In this document: piece by piece, positions 34,251 through 47,918 of the stretch | How positions within the stretch are numbered: the first letter of the stretch is position 1 | Layout: each line of letters starts with the position of its first letter | Origin: Aralia elata | Lineage: Eukaryota; Streptophyta; Magnoliopsida; Apiales; Araliaceae | DNA length: 64,000 nt | Direction: 5' to 3' | Assembly: GCA_034770075.1 (NCBI GenBank) | Contig: CM068385.1 | Span: 74,392,272 to 74,456,271, forward strand | Made by a program: the position numbers and the translations under genes | The notes under the pieces: model-generated | What the model was told of the DNA's origin: nothing | Database searches by the model: none | What the model saw: only the letters and a program-made list of their open reading frames with translations

Positions 34251-37200
34251 ATGCCGCCAAGAGGACGACCACGTAACCGACAGGTTGAAGAGTCAGAAAG
34301 TGAGGTTGGAAATCAATCCAATCCAATGAGAATGTTCGCAGAAATGCTGGCAGAAGCCATGCAATCAAGACCGCCACCTGTAGGGACCCAAGCAGCCCCC
34401 GGGCCAACACATCATTTGGCAAATTTTAAAGATTTTAAACTGGTCGGACCACCCGAGTTCAAGGGAACTCTTAACCCAATCGAAGCACAGACCTTGATCG
34501 AAGAGATAGAGAAGGTCTTCGAGGTCGCACGGGTGACCGAGGAACAAAAGACAGGATTTGCCACGTTCATGTTGAAGGGCGAGGCTAACTATTGGTGGAA
34601 GGCCAATAAGGGACGAGCAGGTGAGGGGGTCATTTCCTGGGAAAGATTTAAAGAGTTGTTCTTTGAAAATTACTTTCCAGAGAATACACAGCAGGACATG
34701 GAAGTGAAGTTCCTGGAACTGAAGTAGGGGAATATGACTGTCGCCGAGTATGCGGCAAAGTTCAACGAGCTGGCCCGATTTGCCCCACACCAGGTGGACA
34801 CCGAGGCCAGGAAGGCAAGAAGGTTTGAGCTGGGACTAAAACCATGGGTACAGAAGTCAGTCGCAATATTGAAGATTAAGAACTTCTCGGAGTTGCTGGA
34901 AAGGGCTATCATTGCGGAAGGGGGCAATGAAGCAGTAGCCCGATTTAATCAGGACAGAAAGAAGAACCAGGAGGCTGCCAAGGCAGGGAGCAGCGGAGGC
35001 AGCAACCCTAATAAGCGCAAGTGGAATGAAAGCCAATCGTTCGGGAGCAATAAATCCGGAGGAAACCAATCTGGAGGGGAGGCGAGGAAAACTGGCAGGT
35101 GTAGCAATTATGGGAAAAACCACACTGGGGAATGCATGAAAGGGAAAAGTGTTTGTTACCGGTGTGGACAACCGGGGCACATGGCTCCCCAGTGTCCGAA
35201 CAAACAGAAAGGAGGATGTTTCTCTTGTGGAGCACCCGACCATCAGATTAAGGACTGTCCGAAGAGGAAGGGCGACGTCGGGAGTGGCAACATGAGCAAC
35301 AACAACAGCGGGAATAACAACCGGTTGAGCTACGGGGCACCAGCCAGTCAAGCCAACAGACCAACAACCCGCACGTTCAACATGACCGTTCAGGATGCAA
35401 TGGAATCCAAAGACGTGGTGTCAGGTATCATCCTAATCAATGATATAAATGCATATGTGTTATTCGATTCGGGTGCTACCTGCTCTTTTGTTTCCGAAGA
35501 ATTTGCTAGTCAGTTAAATTTACCTCGTGAAAAGTTAGAACACCCTATGAACGTAGAAGTAGCAAACAAGGAAATTATCCCCGTAGAATGCATTCATAGG
35601 AATTGTTGTGCTGAATTGCGAGGAGTTAAGCTCAATGTGGATTTGATACCAATTCGACTGGGAGAGTTTGATGTAATCCTGGGAATGGATTGGCTATCAA
35701 TTCACGGAGCAGTTATTGACTGTAAGAAGAAATGTGTACACCTGAAGACTCCTAATAAGTCGAAGGTGGTATTTTACGGTAGTAAGTCACCAAGACAATC
35801 TTGTTGTCTGACTATGATGCAAACCAAGAAACTGCTTAAGAAAGGTTGCGTATGTTATTTGGCCCATGTAGTTGATACTCGTCAGGTCGGGGATGAGATG
35901 AGTCAAATACCAATCGTGAGGGACTTCGTCGATGTCTTCCCAGATGAACTTCCGGGACTGCCACCGGATAGGGAAACCGAGTTCGTTATCGATTTGGCAC
36001 CGGGAACCGCACCCATATCGAAGCTGCCGTATCGAATGACACCTGTAGATATGAAAGAGTTGATGGTGCAACTGCAGGAACTGTTAGATAAAGGTTATAT
36101 CAGACCAAGCGTGTCCCCATGGGGAGTGCCAGTTCTGTTTGTAAAGAAGAAAGATGGTTCGATGAGACTTTGTATCGACTATCGGGAGTTGAACAAAGTT
36201 ACGATTAAGAATAGGTATCCGCTTCCTAGGATTGACGATCTATTTGATCAACTTAAGGGAGCGAAATACTTTTCAAAAATCGACCTAAGAACAGGCTATC
36301 ATCAGCTGAAGGTGAGGCAGGAAGATATCCCGAAGATTGCATTCAGGACTCGTTATGGGCACTTCGAGTTTCTGGTAATGTCATTTGGATTGACGAATGT
36401 ACCAGCAGCATTCATGGATATGATGAACAGAGTGTTCAAGTAGTACTTGGACAAGTTCGTAGTTGTATTCATTGATGACATCTTGGTGTATTCGGAAATG
36501 GAGGAGGAGCATGCTGAACATTTAAAGATTGTGTTGGAAGCTCTCAGGAGGGAGAAATTGTATGCGAAGTTTTCTAAGTGTGAATTTTGGTTGCAGAGGG
36601 TACAGTTTCTGGGTCATGTCATCGACAAGAATGGTATTTCGGTGGACCCAGCAAAAGTGGAAGCAGTTATCAACTGGGAACAGCCGAAGACGCCGACGGA
36701 GATCTGGAGTTTCTTGGGATTAGCGGGATACTATCGAAGGTTCATACAGGATTTTTCAAAGATAGCATCGCCATTGACCAATCTCACCAGGAAAATAGTT
36801 AAGTTCGTTTGGTCGGAGAAATGTGAGCAAAGTTTCATGGAGTTGAAGAAGAGACTTAGCCAAGCACCGGTGTTGACCTTACCAGACAACACTGGGGGTT
36901 TTGTAGTGTATAGCGATGTGTCACACAAAGGTCTTGGTTGTGTGCTGATGCAGCACGACAAGGTCGTGGCGTACGCATCACGTCAACTGAAAGACTATGA
37001 GAAGGGTTACCCAACTCATGACTTGGAGTTAGCAGCGGTAGTTTTCGCCTTGAAGATTTGGAGGCACTACCTATACGGGGAGAAGTGCGAGATATATACA
37101 GATCACAAGAGTCTGAAATATATCTTCACTCAAAAGGAGTTGAACATGAGGCAGCGCCGATGGTTGGAATTAATCAAGGATTACGACTGTGAGATTTTGT

Positions 37201-38803
37201 ACCATCCGGGCAAAGCAAATGTAGTGGCTGACGCCTTAAGCAGAAAAGGCAAGGTGAAGTTGATGCAGCTGACAGTTCAAGAGGAGTTGATAAAGGATTT
37301 TGAACGTCTGGAACTGGAGGTTGAGTATCCGATGGAGACGGACGAAAAAGTGTTCACCGTGACAGTAGGTCCGACTCTACTGGATAAGATACAGGAGGCT
37401 TAAGAATTTGATGAAGAATGCATTGACATTAAGAAGCAACTATCAGAGGGAAAAACATTGAAGTACAAGGTTGACAGCACAGGATTGCTGAGATTCGAGG
37501 GAAGGATCTGGATACCCTACGTACCAGACTTAAGGGAAGAAATTTTGCAGGAGGCCCATAATACGAGATTTTCGGTACATCCGGGTAGCACCAAAATGTA
37601 TCAAGATCTTCGTCAGCATTATTGGTGGCCGGATTTGAAGGGGGAAGTTGCAGAATTCGTCAGCAGGTGTTTAACTTGTCAGAGGATCAAGGCAGAGCAC
37701 CAGCGGCCGAGCGGATTATTGCAACCCTTGGAGATTCCGGAATGGAAGTGGGAGCACATAACCATGGATTTTGTGGTAGGACTTCCGGCAACACAGAAGG
37801 GTCTAGACACCATCTGGGTGATCGTAGATCGTTTGACCAAGTCTGCCCATTTTCTACCAATCAAGATCAGATACAAATTGGAGCAGTTGGCGAAACTTTA
37901 CGTGAAGGAGATAGTATCATGACATGGAGTGCCGGTGTCTATTGTATCTGACAGAGATCCGCACTTCACGTCAAAATTTTGGAGAAGTCTACAGGAGAGA
38001 CTGGGAACACAGTTGAGAATGAGTACGGCGTATCACCCTCAGACTGATGGTCAGAGTGAGCGAACAATTTAGACTCTAGAGGATATGCTCCGGGCAGTTG
38101 TGATGGACTTAAGTGGCAGCTGGGACGATCACTTGCCACTAGTAGAGTTCGCTTACAACAACAGTTATCAGCTAGCATTGGTATGCCACCATACGAAGCG
38201 TTATATGGAAGGAAGTGTCGAACGTCGTTGTGCTGGGATGAAGTTGGTGAAAGGAGATTGTTGGGACCAGAATTGGTACAACAAACCGTGGAAATCATAA
38301 AAGTAATAAGACAGCGGTTAGTAGCAGCCCAGGATTGTCAGAAGAAGTATGCCGACTTACATCGTTAGAAACGAGACCTTGAGGTTGGTAGCTTTGTGTT
38401 TCTGAAGGTATCTCCCTAGAGAGGGAAGATCCGTTTTGGGAAGAAGGGCAAATTGAGCCCTAGGTACATAGGACGATTCGAGGTTTTGAGGCGAATCGGC
38501 GAAGTGTCGTACGAGGTAGCATTGCCTCCTGAACTTGAGCACATTCACAACGTGTTTCATGTATCAGTGTTGCGTCCATATAAGCCAGACTACAAGCATG
38601 TCATTTCCTATGAGCCAATTCAAGTCGAAAAGGACTTATCATACGAGGAGATTCCTATCCAAATACTTGATAGGAAGGAACAAAAGCTCAGAAATAAGAT
38701 CATTCATTCGGTTAAAGTACTCTGGAGGAATCACGCGGTAGAAGAAGCCACGTGGGAACTTGAAGAGAAGATGAGAGCAAATTACCCCCAGTTATTCGAG
38801 TAA
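34251..38803 (+). pseudogene. Chromovirus D gag-pol with chromodomain, multiply broken
   Basis: One frame from MPPRGRPRNRQ to about 38165, then shifted by a base loss near 38170 to the end. In-frame stops occur at 34725, 36441, 37401, 37920, 38070, 38366 and 38417. Gag has three zinc knuckles (about 35097-35260), the first damaged (CSNYGKNHTGEC). Protease has DSGAT near 35466. RT runs through LCIDYRELNKV to FIDDILVYS around 36470. RNase H shows YSDVSHKGLG and YTDHKSLKYI, ending ADALSRK. Integrase has CLTCQR and catalytic Asp/Asp/Glu in TMDFVVGL, IVSDRDPHF and GQSERT. The C-terminal segment VKVLWRNHAVEEATWE is a chromodomain, which in this lineage targets integration to heterochromatin. The intervening 33855-34250 has no gene. 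Confidence 0.92.
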
Positions 38804-38837
38804 CCTTAGATTGAAATTCCGAGGACGAAATTTTTAT

Positions 38838-38850
38838 AAGGGGGAGAGGA
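38838..38850 (+). other. Chromovirus D polypurine tract
   Basis: AAGGGGGAGAGGA immediately before the 3' LTR start TGTAATGTCC. Standard plus-strand primer position. Confidence 0.85.
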
Positions 38851-41800
38851 TGTAATGTCCAGGAATTTTAAACAGTGTATCAAATTTATTTTAATAAATA
38901 AAATTCATTTTATATATATATATATTTACGAATTTAATTGGATCCATGTAGGTATTTTTATTTAATTATATAAATACGTGGTCCATTAATTTTCTTTGCC
39001 TTGAAGGGGTTCACTAATAGTCCAAATAAAGTAGTGAGTTGACCCTAAGGATCTAGCATGAGCAGATTAAATAATTCAAATAAAGAAGTATGGTTAAAAT
39101 AAATATTTGAAATAACTAATTAAGTGGTTTAGTTATTTAATTTAAAATATAAGAAGAACAAGGTGATTAATTTAATTGGGCCATTTTTTTTGGACTAAAC
39201 CCAAATTCCCTTGTTATTCTCCTTGTTGGGCCATTTGGGTTTGTTTACTTTTAATTAATTCAGCCGGCCCAACTATTGGGTTAAGCCCAAATTAACTTCC
39301 AGCAGGTTGGGCAAATTGCACCGGGTCGATCCGATTAAAAAGGGGAAAACGGGTAATTGCTTAAAGTTGCAACCGAGCAACGAAATTGGGACAATCGGTG
39401 AAATTGAACTGGAGATTAGCAGAAACCGAGCAAAATCCTAAACCCTCAAACCAGTTGAGACCAAGCCAAGTGAAATCAAACACTCAAATCAACTGCCGAG
39501 CAACGAAAGAAAACCTAAGCCCTAGCTCCCCAATCAATCAAACCAAAACCCTCAATCGATCGGTTGAAACGGACGGGTGGAGAAGGACCGGCGGACAAGA
39601 GGCGACCGGCGGCTACCACGGTTTAACCAGCGGGTGAAGCGAGTGAGGGTAACGACTGACCAAGCGGCACCAAACGGACCAAAGGTCCCAAAAATTCGCC
39701 GACGCGACCGGTGGAGGCACGACGCTCGAGGAATTGGCCGGCGAGTTTACAGTCGGCGTGATGTATACCATCAATCGCCTATCTCCTTCCGACCGATGGT
39801 CCTTAACTGGCCAAATGAGGTAATACCCAGCCAATTTGGGTAAAAAATTTCACTATATATTGAACCCCATGCCCTAAACCAAAACTACCGATTCCTTTAT
39901 TTTGTGAGTTCCCAATTAGAAAATTTAGGGTTCCAAATTAGAGAGAGAGGAATTTCAGAGAAGAAAGGGAGCAGGGGCTAGCCGTGAATGTCCGATTACA
40001 CCGTTTATTTCGGTAAAAGGAGAAGGATGGCAAGTCGGTCAATCCCAAGGTATAAAGTAGTTCAAGCAACTGAGTTAAATTTCTAGTTCCCAATTTGTGT
40101 TGGGTTGTATTCGGATTGTATCAATGTATTGATTGGTATTTTTCTGTGATTGTTGAATTATATATTGTATTAGGATTGTTCTTGGTTGATTTCACAATAC
40201 TGTATTGTGTTGGTTTATCTTGATTAAGAATCTGGTATTGAATTACTTTTGCTTGTTGTTTGTTGTTGGGAATTTAGTGTTGATAAACCCTAAAGGTTCG
40301 GGCAGTACAACTTGTATAGTATGTATATGCCAGTATTGATCCTCATTAAGCCCACAAGATGTTTGTTGTAATGCCTAAACAAGGTTGTGATTCATGTTGG
40401 TGTTCAATATTTCTGTCGACAGTCTTGTTGCACATAAAAAAAAAAACAAATCCTTGGCTTTCTTTTGGGTAGGATATCAGTGTTGCTGTAATCTGTTTAG
40501 GATTTGTTGTTTACTGTATTGGGAAGTAAATTTTGGTTAGCTTGAAATGGGATTGCAGGAAATGGTTATACTGTTGGTTTTGGCAGGAAATAACCAACAC
40601 ATGATTCCATTTGATTTTTAGTAAATAATGATCAAATATGAGTAAAGTTAATAAAATTAATTATTTGTTATTTAGCATTAAATAATAAATAAAAACAGTA
40701 AATATTTAATTATTATTTTATAATTAGATAATAATTAAGTATGAATATAAGTAATAAAGAATTATTTATTATTTAACATTAAATAATAAATAAAGATAAT
40801 AAATATTTAATTGTTATTTAATTAATATTAGATAATAATTAAGTATGAATAAGTTAACAAAATAATTATTTATTATTTAACAATAAATAATAAATAAAGA
40901 TAATGAATATTCAATTGTTATTAATAATAATAAAGTATAAATAAAGATAATAACACTTAACGATTATTAATATTGAATAATAATTGAGTGTGTGTGAATT
41001 TATACATTAATTAATGATGAATAAGGAACAAGGAATAATAATTACTCAATTACCCTTAAGGGTGAATGGTAATTAAGAGTAAAACTAACTAAGTGATCAA
41101 TTGTTATTTAGTTGTCATTAAGCCAGAATAAATTTATTATTTATTTTATAAATAATAAATAAAGATTATTAGCCCATATTCTGAGACAAACAAAGGTAAT
41201 GGTTGAGTACTCAAATGATAAGTAATCATAATTAGCTATCATTTATTTTAATAGCTAAGAGTCATTAATTAATTTCTGTTTAACTAATGTTAACTAGTAA
41301 TTAAATGTATATAGTGAATTGTTTATCTGTCAAATAAATAACATAAGTGAGTGTATCGATATACAGTTATGCAATGCTAATGGATAAACCGACTTTATCA
41401 TCTGATAAGTTATCCAAGATCAATTAGTTAAAGCTAAGATAAATTATAGCTGAGCAAACAGACAAGTTCTATCTTACTCAACTTTTACATTGAGCAAGTT
41501 TCTAAACTTTATGCATTATTTTTAATTCGTGCAAAAGGTATACATTATTGCAAGTTATTCTCTAAGCTTGAATCTCATTCCAAGCATGCTTTAAGTGGTC
41601 TATTTACTTTTGAAATTAGTCCACATCTATGATATTATTGACAATCGCATTCGATGCATTTGAATTCGTACACTTGTTAAAATTCCGAAAATTCACGAAC
41701 CATTAAGTCTGAACCCTTGTTCGGTCAGGCGAGTATGTGAGAATTTTTATAAAAGCTATCCGAACCAATCAAAGGTAAGGATTCTTAGACTGAATGAACA

Positions 41801-42452
41801 CCCCTTTTATTATAGGGGAGTACCCCAGGTACCGTATATAAGGTACAACTAGCGGAATTAAATGTTATGCATACACATAGCGTACGCGAGGCTGATCCCC
41901 TCAAGTACTTATTCTGTAGCCAGTAACCAGAGGGTCAACTAGCTATTGACTCCTTTGGAAGTTATTGTTCAAAGTCTATTTGACTATCTCTTGTTCTAAA
42001 AGCAATTAATGTTCTTGCTTCTGATATTTGTTGAATTCTCAGTCTATATTCCCTTCATCATGATATATCTTTATTGTTGTACTTTAAACTTGCTGAGCAA
42101 ACTCGTTGCTCATCCTTGCTATATCATGACTTCATTGCAGCTAGACCCGAGACGTCAGGGAAGAACAAAGGGAAAGAAAAGATGAAGTGATAGACTTCAT
42201 GTAGCAGATTCTAAATTTATGTGCAGTTAATTTCTGTTAATGTAATTTAAACCCTGATAGTTATTTAGGATAAGGATTTGTGTATGTGTTTAAGGTTATT
42301 GTATTCTGGGACTAGTAACACCTTTGTAATGAACAACGTATGTTTATTATATTCCGCATTTTAGTTAACATATGTTGTTCGAGGTGAATGTTTGTATTGG
42401 ATCGTGATGACCAGATCCGGGTAGTTGGTAACCCGAATTTTGGGGCGTCACA
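38851..42452 (+). repeat. Chromovirus D 3' LTR
   Basis: 3602 bp, complete ends TGTAATGTCC...GGCGTCACA. Matches the 5' LTR except for the missing ~600-bp part of the AT-rich region and scattered substitutions. Confidence 0.92.
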
Positions 42453-43440
42453 TGTATGGTGAGCAAAGTAGGACTGCTAGATATCAGATATCTAAGGAGC
42501 TCTTCCGATCTCGTATGACCGAGGGCACTGCTGTTGAGACTCATGTCCTTAAGTTGATCAATTTGATTGAACAACTTGGACAGCTAGGGTTCGTGATGGA
42601 TGGGGAGTTAAGCCAAGATTTGATCTTGCAGTCACTCCCGGACACCTTCTCACAATTTGTTGTGAATTTTCACATGAATAAGTTGGATGTCAGCTTGCCT
42701 GAGCTACTTAACATGCTGAAAACTACTGAAGGTCACTTCTCATCCAACAAGAACCAAGTCTTACTAGTGGATGATTCTTCCAAGAAAAGGAAGAGGCCCA
42801 AGGTATCTTCTGAAAAGAATAAAAACAAGAAGGCTAAGGGCAAGGCGAAGGGAAAGGATAAAAAGAAACCTGATCCAGATAGCAAAGGAATTTGCTACCA
42901 TTGCAATAAGCCGGGACACTAGAAGAGGAACTGCAAGGAGTATCTTGCGGACCAAAAGAAGCTTGGAGAAGCTTCGACTTCCGATCTAGGTTTGTTCATG
43001 ATTGAAATTAATTTTTCTGAAAGTCAAAATTCTACTTGGGTATTGGATACCGGCTGTAGTTCTCACATATGTAATAATATGCAGGGACTAAGTAGAAGTA
43101 GGAAGCTGAACAAGGATGAAGTCGTCCTACGAGTGGGAAATGGAGCAAAGGTTGCTGCATTGGCTGTAGGGACTTATTGTTTAGCACTGCCTTCGGGCAA
43201 GTTCATTAGTTTAAATAATTGTTATTATGTTCCAACACTCATTAGAAACATTATTTCAATTTCTGTATTGGATATGGATGGTTTTGATATTATAATAAAG
43301 AACAATAGTTGTTCTATTTATAATAAATATGTTTTATATGGTGTTGGCAATTTACTGAATGGACTTTACATACTTGACTTGCATGAAAATATACTTCAAA
43401 TTGAACAAACTAAGAAAAGAAAAAGAGATGATGTTAATTA
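42453..43440 (+). pseudogene. Copia C gag-protease, right piece with duplicated segment
   Basis: The first 701 bp (42453-43153) repeat 28345-29045 with about six substitutions. After that the sequence is unique and finishes the protease region. In this copy the knuckle reads CYHCNKPGH and then TAG (42920-42922), where the left copy has TGG. The frame is otherwise open to a TGA at 43451-43453. Confidence 0.87.
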
Positions 43441-46024
43441 TACCTTTATGTGACACTGTAGACTCGGTCATATCAATGAAACAAGATTATCCAAGTTGCA
43501 TAAAGATGGGCTTTTAGAGCTATCTGATTACGAATCATATCCAACTTGTGAATCTTGTCTCATGGGTAAGATGACTAAATCTCCTTTTAGTGGAAAAGGA
43601 GAAAGAGTTACAGAGTTGTTAGCGTTGGTACACACAGACGTATGTGGACCTATGACAACGAATGCAAGAGGAGGGTATTCTTATTTTATTACTTTCACTG
43701 ATGATCATTCTAGATTTGGATATGTGTATTTAATGAAATACAAATCTGAATCGTTTGAAAAGTTCAAAGAATTCAGAAGTGAAGTAGAGAAACAAACTGG
43801 TAAGAGTATTAAGATTCTTCGATCGGATCGAGGAGGGAAATACTTAACCAATGAGTTTCTCAATTGTCTCAAAGAAAATGGTATAATCTCACAATGGACT
43901 CCACCAGGGACGCCACAGTTAAATGGTGTATCTGAAAGGAGAAATCGAACATTGTTGGACATGGTTCGATCCATGATGGGTTTTACCGACCTTCCAGTAT
44001 CATTCTGGGGTTATGCCCTAGAAACGGCTGCATATCTACTTAACAAGGTACCTACCAAATCCGTCCCAAAGACCCCATATGAGATATGGACAGGGAGGAA
44101 ACCAAATCTTAAGTATGTTAAGACTTGGGGTTGTCCAACTTATGTCAAAAGGTTTGAGCATGATAAGCTAAAGACTAGATCCGACAAGTGTAGATTTGTG
44201 GGATACCCTAAAGAAATTGTAGGGTATTATTTCTATCACCCGACTGATCAAAAGGTGTTTGTTGCGAAACACACTGCCTTCTTGGAAAAGGAGTTTATCC
44301 TTGAAGGGGTCAGTGGGAGTAAGATATATCTTGAAGAAGTTCAAGAACCACAAAATACTACGGATCAAAGTCAGGTACCTGACCAAGTAGAAGAACCTAC
44401 TGTACCACTACCTATTCGTAAATCTGGAAGAGTACCGAAGATACCTGATAGGTATGGATTCATCATAGAGGATGATGATGAGGTACGCATCATAGATGAT
44501 GATGATCCATTGACTTACGAAGAGGCTATGAGTAGTGAAGACTCAGAGAAATGGCTAGAAGCCATGAAATCCGAGATGGACTCCATGTATGAAAACCAAG
44601 TATGGACTTTGGTTTCACCACCTGAGGGCATTAAGCCTATTGGGTGTAAATGGGTCTTTAAGAGAAAGACTGGAGCGGACGGCAAGGTAGAGACCTATAA
44701 GGCCCGACTGGTTGCAAAAGGTTTCAAACAAAGACAAGGAGTTGAGTATGATGAAACCTTCTCACCAGTAGCTATGCTCAAGTCCATTCGGATTTTGCTT
44801 GCAATTGCAGCTTATTATGACTACGAGATCTGGCAAATGGACGTGAAAACGGCCTTCCTCAATGGAGAGCTTGAGGAGAATGTATATATGATACAGCCAG
44901 AGGGTTTTGTTTCAACGGTTGGAACAAATCAAGTCTGTAAGCTACAACGATCCATTTATGGATTGAAGCAAGCTTCTCGAAGATGGAACATCCATTTTGA
45001 TGAGATAATCAAAAGGTTTGATTTTATCAAAAATGAGGATGAACCTTGTGTGTACAAGAAGGTTAGTGGGAGCGCTGTTTCATTCCTTGTATTATATGTT
45101 GATGACATATTACTGATAGGGAATGATGTTCCTATGCTACAGTCGATCAAAATTTGGTTATCTAAACACTTCTCCATGAAGGACTTAGGTGAAGCATCCT
45201 ATATTTTGGGGATAAAGATCTATAGAGATAGATCTAAAAGGATGCTGGGCTTGACCCAAGGAAAGTACATTGACTCGATGCTAAAGAAGTTTAGCATGGA
45301 AGATTCCAAGAGAGGTCTCATGCCGATGAGCCATGGAATACATCTCTCCAAGAAACAGGCCCCAAAGACACCTGAGGAGAGAGACCGGATGAGTAAGATT
45401 CCTTATGCTTCCGCAATAGGATCTATCATGTACGGTATGATATGTACTAGACCAGATGTCGCTCATGCACTTAGTGTGACGAGCAGATATCAGTCGAATC
45501 TAGGAGAAGAGCACTGGAAGGTTGTGAAAAATATCCTAAAGTACTTGAGAAGAACTAAGGATGTATTTCTTGTCTACGGTGGGTCTGAATTGAAACTAAA
45601 GGGCTATACAGACTCAAGTTTTCAAACGGACCAAGATGACAGTAAATCCGTTTCGGGGTATGTGTTTACCTTAAATGGTGGCGCGGTGAGTTGGAAGAGT
45701 TCCAAGCAGCAAACAGTTGCTGATTCAGTGACAGAGGCAGAGTACATAGCTGCAAGTGAAGCTGCAAAGGAAGCTGTTTGGATGAAGAAGTTCATAATTG
45801 AACTTACAGTGGTTCCTAGCATTAGAGGAGCCGTACCTTTATTCTGTGACAACAACGGAGCTGTTGCGCAGGCTAAGGAACCCAGGTCTCATCAGAAATC
45901 CAAACACGTGTTGCGGCGGTTTCATTTGATTAGAGAGATCATTGAAAGAGGAGATGTCACCCTGGAGCATGTGGACTCTCAAGACAATATTGCAGATCCA
46001 TTTACTAAAGCTTTAACTCAATAG
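43441..46024 (+). pseudogene. Copia C integrase-RT-RNase H
   Basis: The TGA at 43451 replaces an expected Trp before HCRLGHI, the start of the integrase zinc site (CESC follows near 43553). From 43496 the frame is open for 842 codons. Integrase catalytic residues lie in HTDVCGPM, LRSDRGGKY and GVSERRNR. RT has WQMDVKTAFLNG and YVDDILLIGND near 45095. RNase H has GYTDSSFQ and the C-terminal motif ADPFTKAL, ending TAG at 46022. Domain order integrase before RT is diagnostic of Ty1/copia. Apart from the stop at its start this half looks intact. Normally gag and pol are one polyprotein, here split by element D. Confidence 0.92.
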
Positions 46025-46095
46025 CAGTTTGATCGTCACTTAGAGAAGATAGGTATTAGATACCATGGCGATTGGCTTTAGTGCAAGTGGGAGAT

Positions 46096-47913
46096 TGATA
46101 GTAGTATGCACACAAGCCAATCATATTTGATATGATGTAGCATATACTTTGTAATCTTATTCATTTATTAATAAAAGAATTGATTTTCTTAAAAGGCATT
46201 TCATATTATCTACATGGTGCTGTTATATTAAATGTGATAAACCCATAGTTTTGAGCAATGCTTTTAGAATCATGATGGTGATCATGCTAATGAGATCTAA
46301 ATTCAAGACAGCTCACAAACTAAAATTGTTCCTAATCATTGGATTACTAAATTGGGGATTAGTGAATCCAGATAGATTAGTACATACGTTGCTTGCTCTT
46401 AAGAAGGGGATGATTGATCTCATAATCATTTGTGTGGAGACACTAAAGCAAGTATGTAGGTGCTTATTGGAGAATAAGTTCACTGAACGTGGCTCGCTAA
46501 GGAATACCTAATGGAGTTTTACTCGCCTGTCAATAGGAATTCCTCTAGTGATAGTAGTACAAGTGATCCTTGGACTTGAGATCATCATAGTATCTTGTGT
46601 ATGATGAGTTATACTTTGACATGTCCCTTAAGACCTTTAGGGTATATCAAAGGGTATGATTGGGTATAATAAGTTGTACATGGAGATAGGTGAATGATCA
46701 ACAAAGAATCTACCACGTCTAGTAAAAGATGTGAATGTCCTATGTGATTCGATAAATGATAACTCAGTAGTCCTTGGCCAAGGCAGAATGAAATTAAAAA
46801 GGAGTTTCTAATTTGCATTAATCAGAGTTATGCATTTGGGAATCGAAATACATATAATTAAATAAAATAAGACTTGATAGTAAATCCATGTCTTATATTT
46901 AATTGGGACATTGTATGGTAGAAGGATTGAATTGTACGGTAACTATTTACTCAAAGGTTCTTATGTGATTAATGTTGAAATCTATATTATCTGGAAAGTC
47001 GTTGATCGCTAAGGGGGCTTACCCTTATTGTAGAATAAATATTATTTATTTAAATGAATTAAATAGTTTAATTTATTTATTTAAATAAGATTAGAATTGT
47101 TCTAATTGATTTATTCACAACCGGTTTAATATGGAGAACCTAAAGGGTCACACCGCAAAAGAAAAATATTTATTTAAGAAGTAAATGGCATAATTGTAAT
47201 AATAAGTTAAGTGTATTTAATTTACTCTATGGAGATAGAATAAATTAAATAGCTTAATATTTATTATTTAATATTTTGGAAATATTAAATATAAATTAAT
47301 AAGAGGAGTCTTATTATTATTATTACTTTTACTATTATTTAATTCCTAATAGGGATTGGGAATTAATTAATAGAAGTACTCTCCCATGGATTCCTAATTG
47401 GATTAGGAGCATTATTAATTAAAGGAGTTTAATTATAATACAAACCCTAATCCTAAATAGTTTAGGGAAGGGTTATTCCTACATCTATAAATAAGAGGGG
47501 TCTTATCATAGATTAGGGTTACACGCTCTTGCATTAGATAGTGGAGTACTTACAATTTCTATAGAGATAGAAACTAGGGTTTTGCCAAATACCCAACTTC
47601 TTGAATACTTGTTCTTCCTTGGTGGATCACCTCTAGAGGCCAAACACTTGGGTGGCTAACGTTGATCAAAGGAAGGAATCACACTGTAGCATTCGAGGAG
47701 AACACGAAGGACTAGGAGTTGAACTTGTACCCGAGGAAGCTTTGTTCTACGAGGGTATAATTCTTATTCTCTTTCTTTTTCGTTTATATCGTTAATTGAG
47801 TACATTGATCGATCATGGTGATGGTTTGTATAAAATTTTAAAATCCGTTTTATCGCGCTTCCGCTCTATTTATGTAATTTGATTGCATGCTCGCGTTATA
47901 TACAAACCTAACA
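46096..47913 (+). repeat. Copia C 3' LTR
   Basis: 1818 bp, preceded by the purine tract TGCAAGTGGGAGAT (46082-46095) and followed by target duplication GTTAT. It keeps the terminal TG that is mutated in the 5' copy. Confidence 0.94.
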
Positions 47914-47918
47914 GTTAT

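Larger units (their letters stand above)
29044..42452 (+). mobile_element. Ty3/gypsy chromovirus D (Tekay/Del-like)
   Basis: 5' LTR 29044-33248, internal region with pre-gag ORF and gag-pol ending in a chromodomain, and 3' LTR 38851-42452. The 3' LTR begins TGTAATGTCCAGG. The 5' LTR lacks those first 16-18 bp and joins copia C at a TT(T) overlap. The right flank begins TGTAT, which in C lies at 28345-28349, so no simple 5-bp duplication borders the element. The lineage call rests on the chromodomain and the typical RT and integrase motifs. Confidence 0.92.
3044..47913 (+). mobile_element. Ty1/copia LTR retrotransposon C, interrupted by B and D
   Basis: The element is bounded by the 5-bp target duplication GTTAT at 3039-3043 and 47914-47918. 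The 5' LTR (3044-3389 plus 24944-26420) is split by element B. The 3' LTR is 46096-47913. A tRNA-Met type primer site follows the 5' LTR and a purine tract precedes the 3' LTR. The left terminal TG is mutated to TA, while the 3' LTR keeps TG. Gag-protease sequence lies at 28041-29045 and 42453-43440, integrase to RNase H at 43441-46024, with element D between them. The long 1.8-kb LTR and the gag resemble the Angela/Tork group, but that placement is tentative. LTR differences are clearly more numerous than in A or B, fitting its outer, older position. Confidence 0.93.

Noticed and set aside
38851..42452. Considered a solo LTR
   Set aside because: It has a matching 5' LTR, primer site, polypurine tract and gag-pol between, so it is the 3' LTR of element D.
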